In this document: in pieces, positions 62,772 to 64,000 of the stretch
Layout: every line of letters starts with the position of its first letter
Position numbering within the stretch: the stretch's first letter is position 1
Source of the DNA: Tetrastigma voinierianum
Taxonomy: Eukaryota > Streptophyta > Magnoliopsida > Vitales > Vitaceae
Length of the DNA: 64,000 bases
Reading direction: 5' to 3'
Assembly (NCBI GenBank): GCA_016808115.1
Contig: JAEQBH010000897.1
Location: 186,001 to 250,000, forward strand
The notes under the pieces: model-generated
Told to the model about the DNA's origin: nothing
The model's input: only the letters and a program-made list of their open reading frames with translations
Databases searched by the model: none
Translations under genes and position numbers: made by a program

Positions 62772-63014
62772 ATGGACTTAGAATTACATCAAATGAATGT
62801 TAAGACATTCTTTCTTAATGGAGAGTTGAATGAAGAGATTTATATGGAACAACCAACAGGTTTCATAATTCAAGGTCATGAACGTAAAGTATGTAAATTG
62901 AATCGTTCAATTTATGGCCTTAAACAATCATCTAGATATTGGTACTTGAGAATTGAGATTTCATTGTGTTACATTAAACAAGATAAATATGCATCATTAT
63001 GTTATAATGGATGA
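62772..63014 (+). pseudogene. Copia reverse transcriptase fragment
   Basis: QMNVKTFFLNGELNEEIYME, then GFIIQGHERKVCKLNRSIYG and LKQSSRYWY: the conserved RT palm entry of copia elements. It breaks before the YVDD box. Confidence 0.85.
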
Positions 63015-63403
63015 TATACAATAAGTAAAATGATTTGGAGTTTGTTGAACTATTAAAGGATGGTTATCGTCTACTTTTGAGATAGAAAGATATGGGAGAG
63101 TCGACTTATATACTTGGAGAAAAAATCCATAGAATTGTTCAATAGGATAGTGGCTCTCTCACGAGAATACTATATCGAAGATCCTTGAGCAGTTGTATGC
63201 ATGATTGCAACCTCATTGACACTCCATTTGCAAGAGATGAATACTTGAGCAAAAAAATGGGTCCAAAGGCTCCATAAGAAATAAAGAAAATGAGTAATGT
63301 ACACTATACTGCTATTGGAAGTCTAATGTACACTATGATGTGCACAAGACCATATATTTGTTATGTTGTTGGAATGGTAAGTTATTACCAAGAAAATCCT
63401 TGA

Positions 63404-63925
63404 ATGGCGCATTGGAAAGCAGTAAAGAGGATTCTTAGGTATCTAAAAGGAAATGTAGACTATTCTCTCTGTTATCAAAGGAAAGAATTGGGCTTAATAG
63501 GTTATGCATATGCTGATTGGGTAAGAATTCTAGATGAACGCAAGTCAACATCTAGGTATGCATTCATACTCAACAATTCTGCAATCTCATGGAGAAGAAA
63601 GAAACAAACTTGTATAGCTTTATCAACCATCGAAATAAAGTTTTTTTCTTGTTCAATCGTATGGTTGAGAAGGATTATGCAAATCTTGGGAATAGTCAAG
63701 GATGGTTTTGGGCTAACAACAGTTTTCAGTGATTGTCAAGTGGTGATCGCTTATGTAACAAATCTAAAATATCATGGAAGAGCTAAACATATAGATGCCA
63801 AGAACAATTTTATAAGAGATATCATTGCACAAAAGGAGGTGATCTTGAAATATCTACCTACTCAAGAGATGATCATTATCCATTCACAAAACCCATTTCT
63901 AGAGATATGTTCTCCACACATGTGA
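63404..63925 (+). pseudogene. Copia RNase H domain
   Basis: 173 codons, the longest intact retroelement frame in the window. It reads HWKAVKRILRYLKG, YAYADW (first catalytic Asp region), RKSTSRYAF, ALSTIEIKF (usually ALSTAEAEY, so altered), DCQVVIAYV (usually DNQSAI) and HIDAKNNFIRD (usually HIDVRYHFIR). The changed residues suggest loss of activity. Confidence 0.85.
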
Positions 63926-64000
63926 GATCATTGGGATTATGTAGATTATAGTCTATGTTGATAATAGATCATGGATCATTGTTGATTAAATATGAGATTC

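Larger units (their letters stand above)
59029..64000 (+). mobile_element. Third Ty1/copia element, truncated by the window end
   Basis: A purine tract GTGGGAGTT (about 59022) precedes TGTTATACTT, a candidate LTR start, though only one LTR can be seen. Then come gag from about 59420, a CCHC knuckle at about 60181, degenerate protease, integrase (about 60890-61490), RT from 62772 and RNase H (63404-63925). It differs from the second copia in sequence, so it is a separate family. The integrase-RT stretch is interrupted around 61500-62180. The 3' LTR, if present, lies outside the window. Confidence 0.75.

Noticed and set aside
1..64000. CRISPR array, bacterial operon or phage features
   Set aside because: Spliced plant genes, plant retroelements and a nuclear-type tRNA without encoded CCA indicate a plant nuclear genome; no regular repeat-spacer pattern seen.

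Overview
The window looks like nuclear DNA of a flowering plant, most likely a woody eudicot. The signs are AT-rich intergenic DNA, GT-AG introns, plant-only gene families and nested LTR retrotransposons. I cannot fix the species from sequence alone; grapevine or a relative is a guess.

Host genes, left to right: a broken EF-hand gene of the KIC/CMI1/PBP1 type (1313-1643, +); an intact two-exon B-box zinc-finger gene of the BBX28-BBX32 type (7002-8331, +); a near full-length ZAR1-like CC-NB-LRR resistance gene with two in-frame stops and a late frameshift (13240-15773, -); a tRNA-Ser(AGA) gene (32412-32493, +); an orthologue of SPOROCYTELESS/NOZZLE (33931-35350, -); and a nine-exon TRM5 tRNA (guanine-37-N1)-methyltransferase gene (38091-46248, -). 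From recall, the EF-hand, B-box, SPL/NZZ and TRM5 genes sit in the same order in Arabidopsis around AT4G27280, AT4G27310, AT4G27330 and AT4G27340. The window therefore looks like an ancient gene block stretched by transposons.

Mobile DNA: a Ty1/copia element on the minus strand (16147-21499) ends about 370 bases upstream of the NLR start codon. A decayed Ty3/gypsy element (about 22170-28600) carries an extra, inverted LTR copy at its 5' end. A non-autonomous CACTA-type element spans 28830-30439. A second copia (47382-56326, +) has 5-base target duplications and a 3.04-kb solo-LTR-like insertion inside gag (49081-52120), with its own target duplication. A third copia (about 59029 to the window end, +) is interrupted and runs off the edge. 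Host-derived duplications lie at 3.6-5.9 kb and 9.3-9.9 kb.

A recurring oddity is that conserved genes (EF-hand, SPL/NZZ, TRM5) carry several small indels or stops although their domains and splice sites remain. Either the block has decayed, or the assembly holds uncorrected base errors. The B-box gene and the tRNA are clean. No wholly new multi-gene system was found; the most notable items are the conserved block, the very long solo LTR and the NLR with a retroelement beside its promoter.
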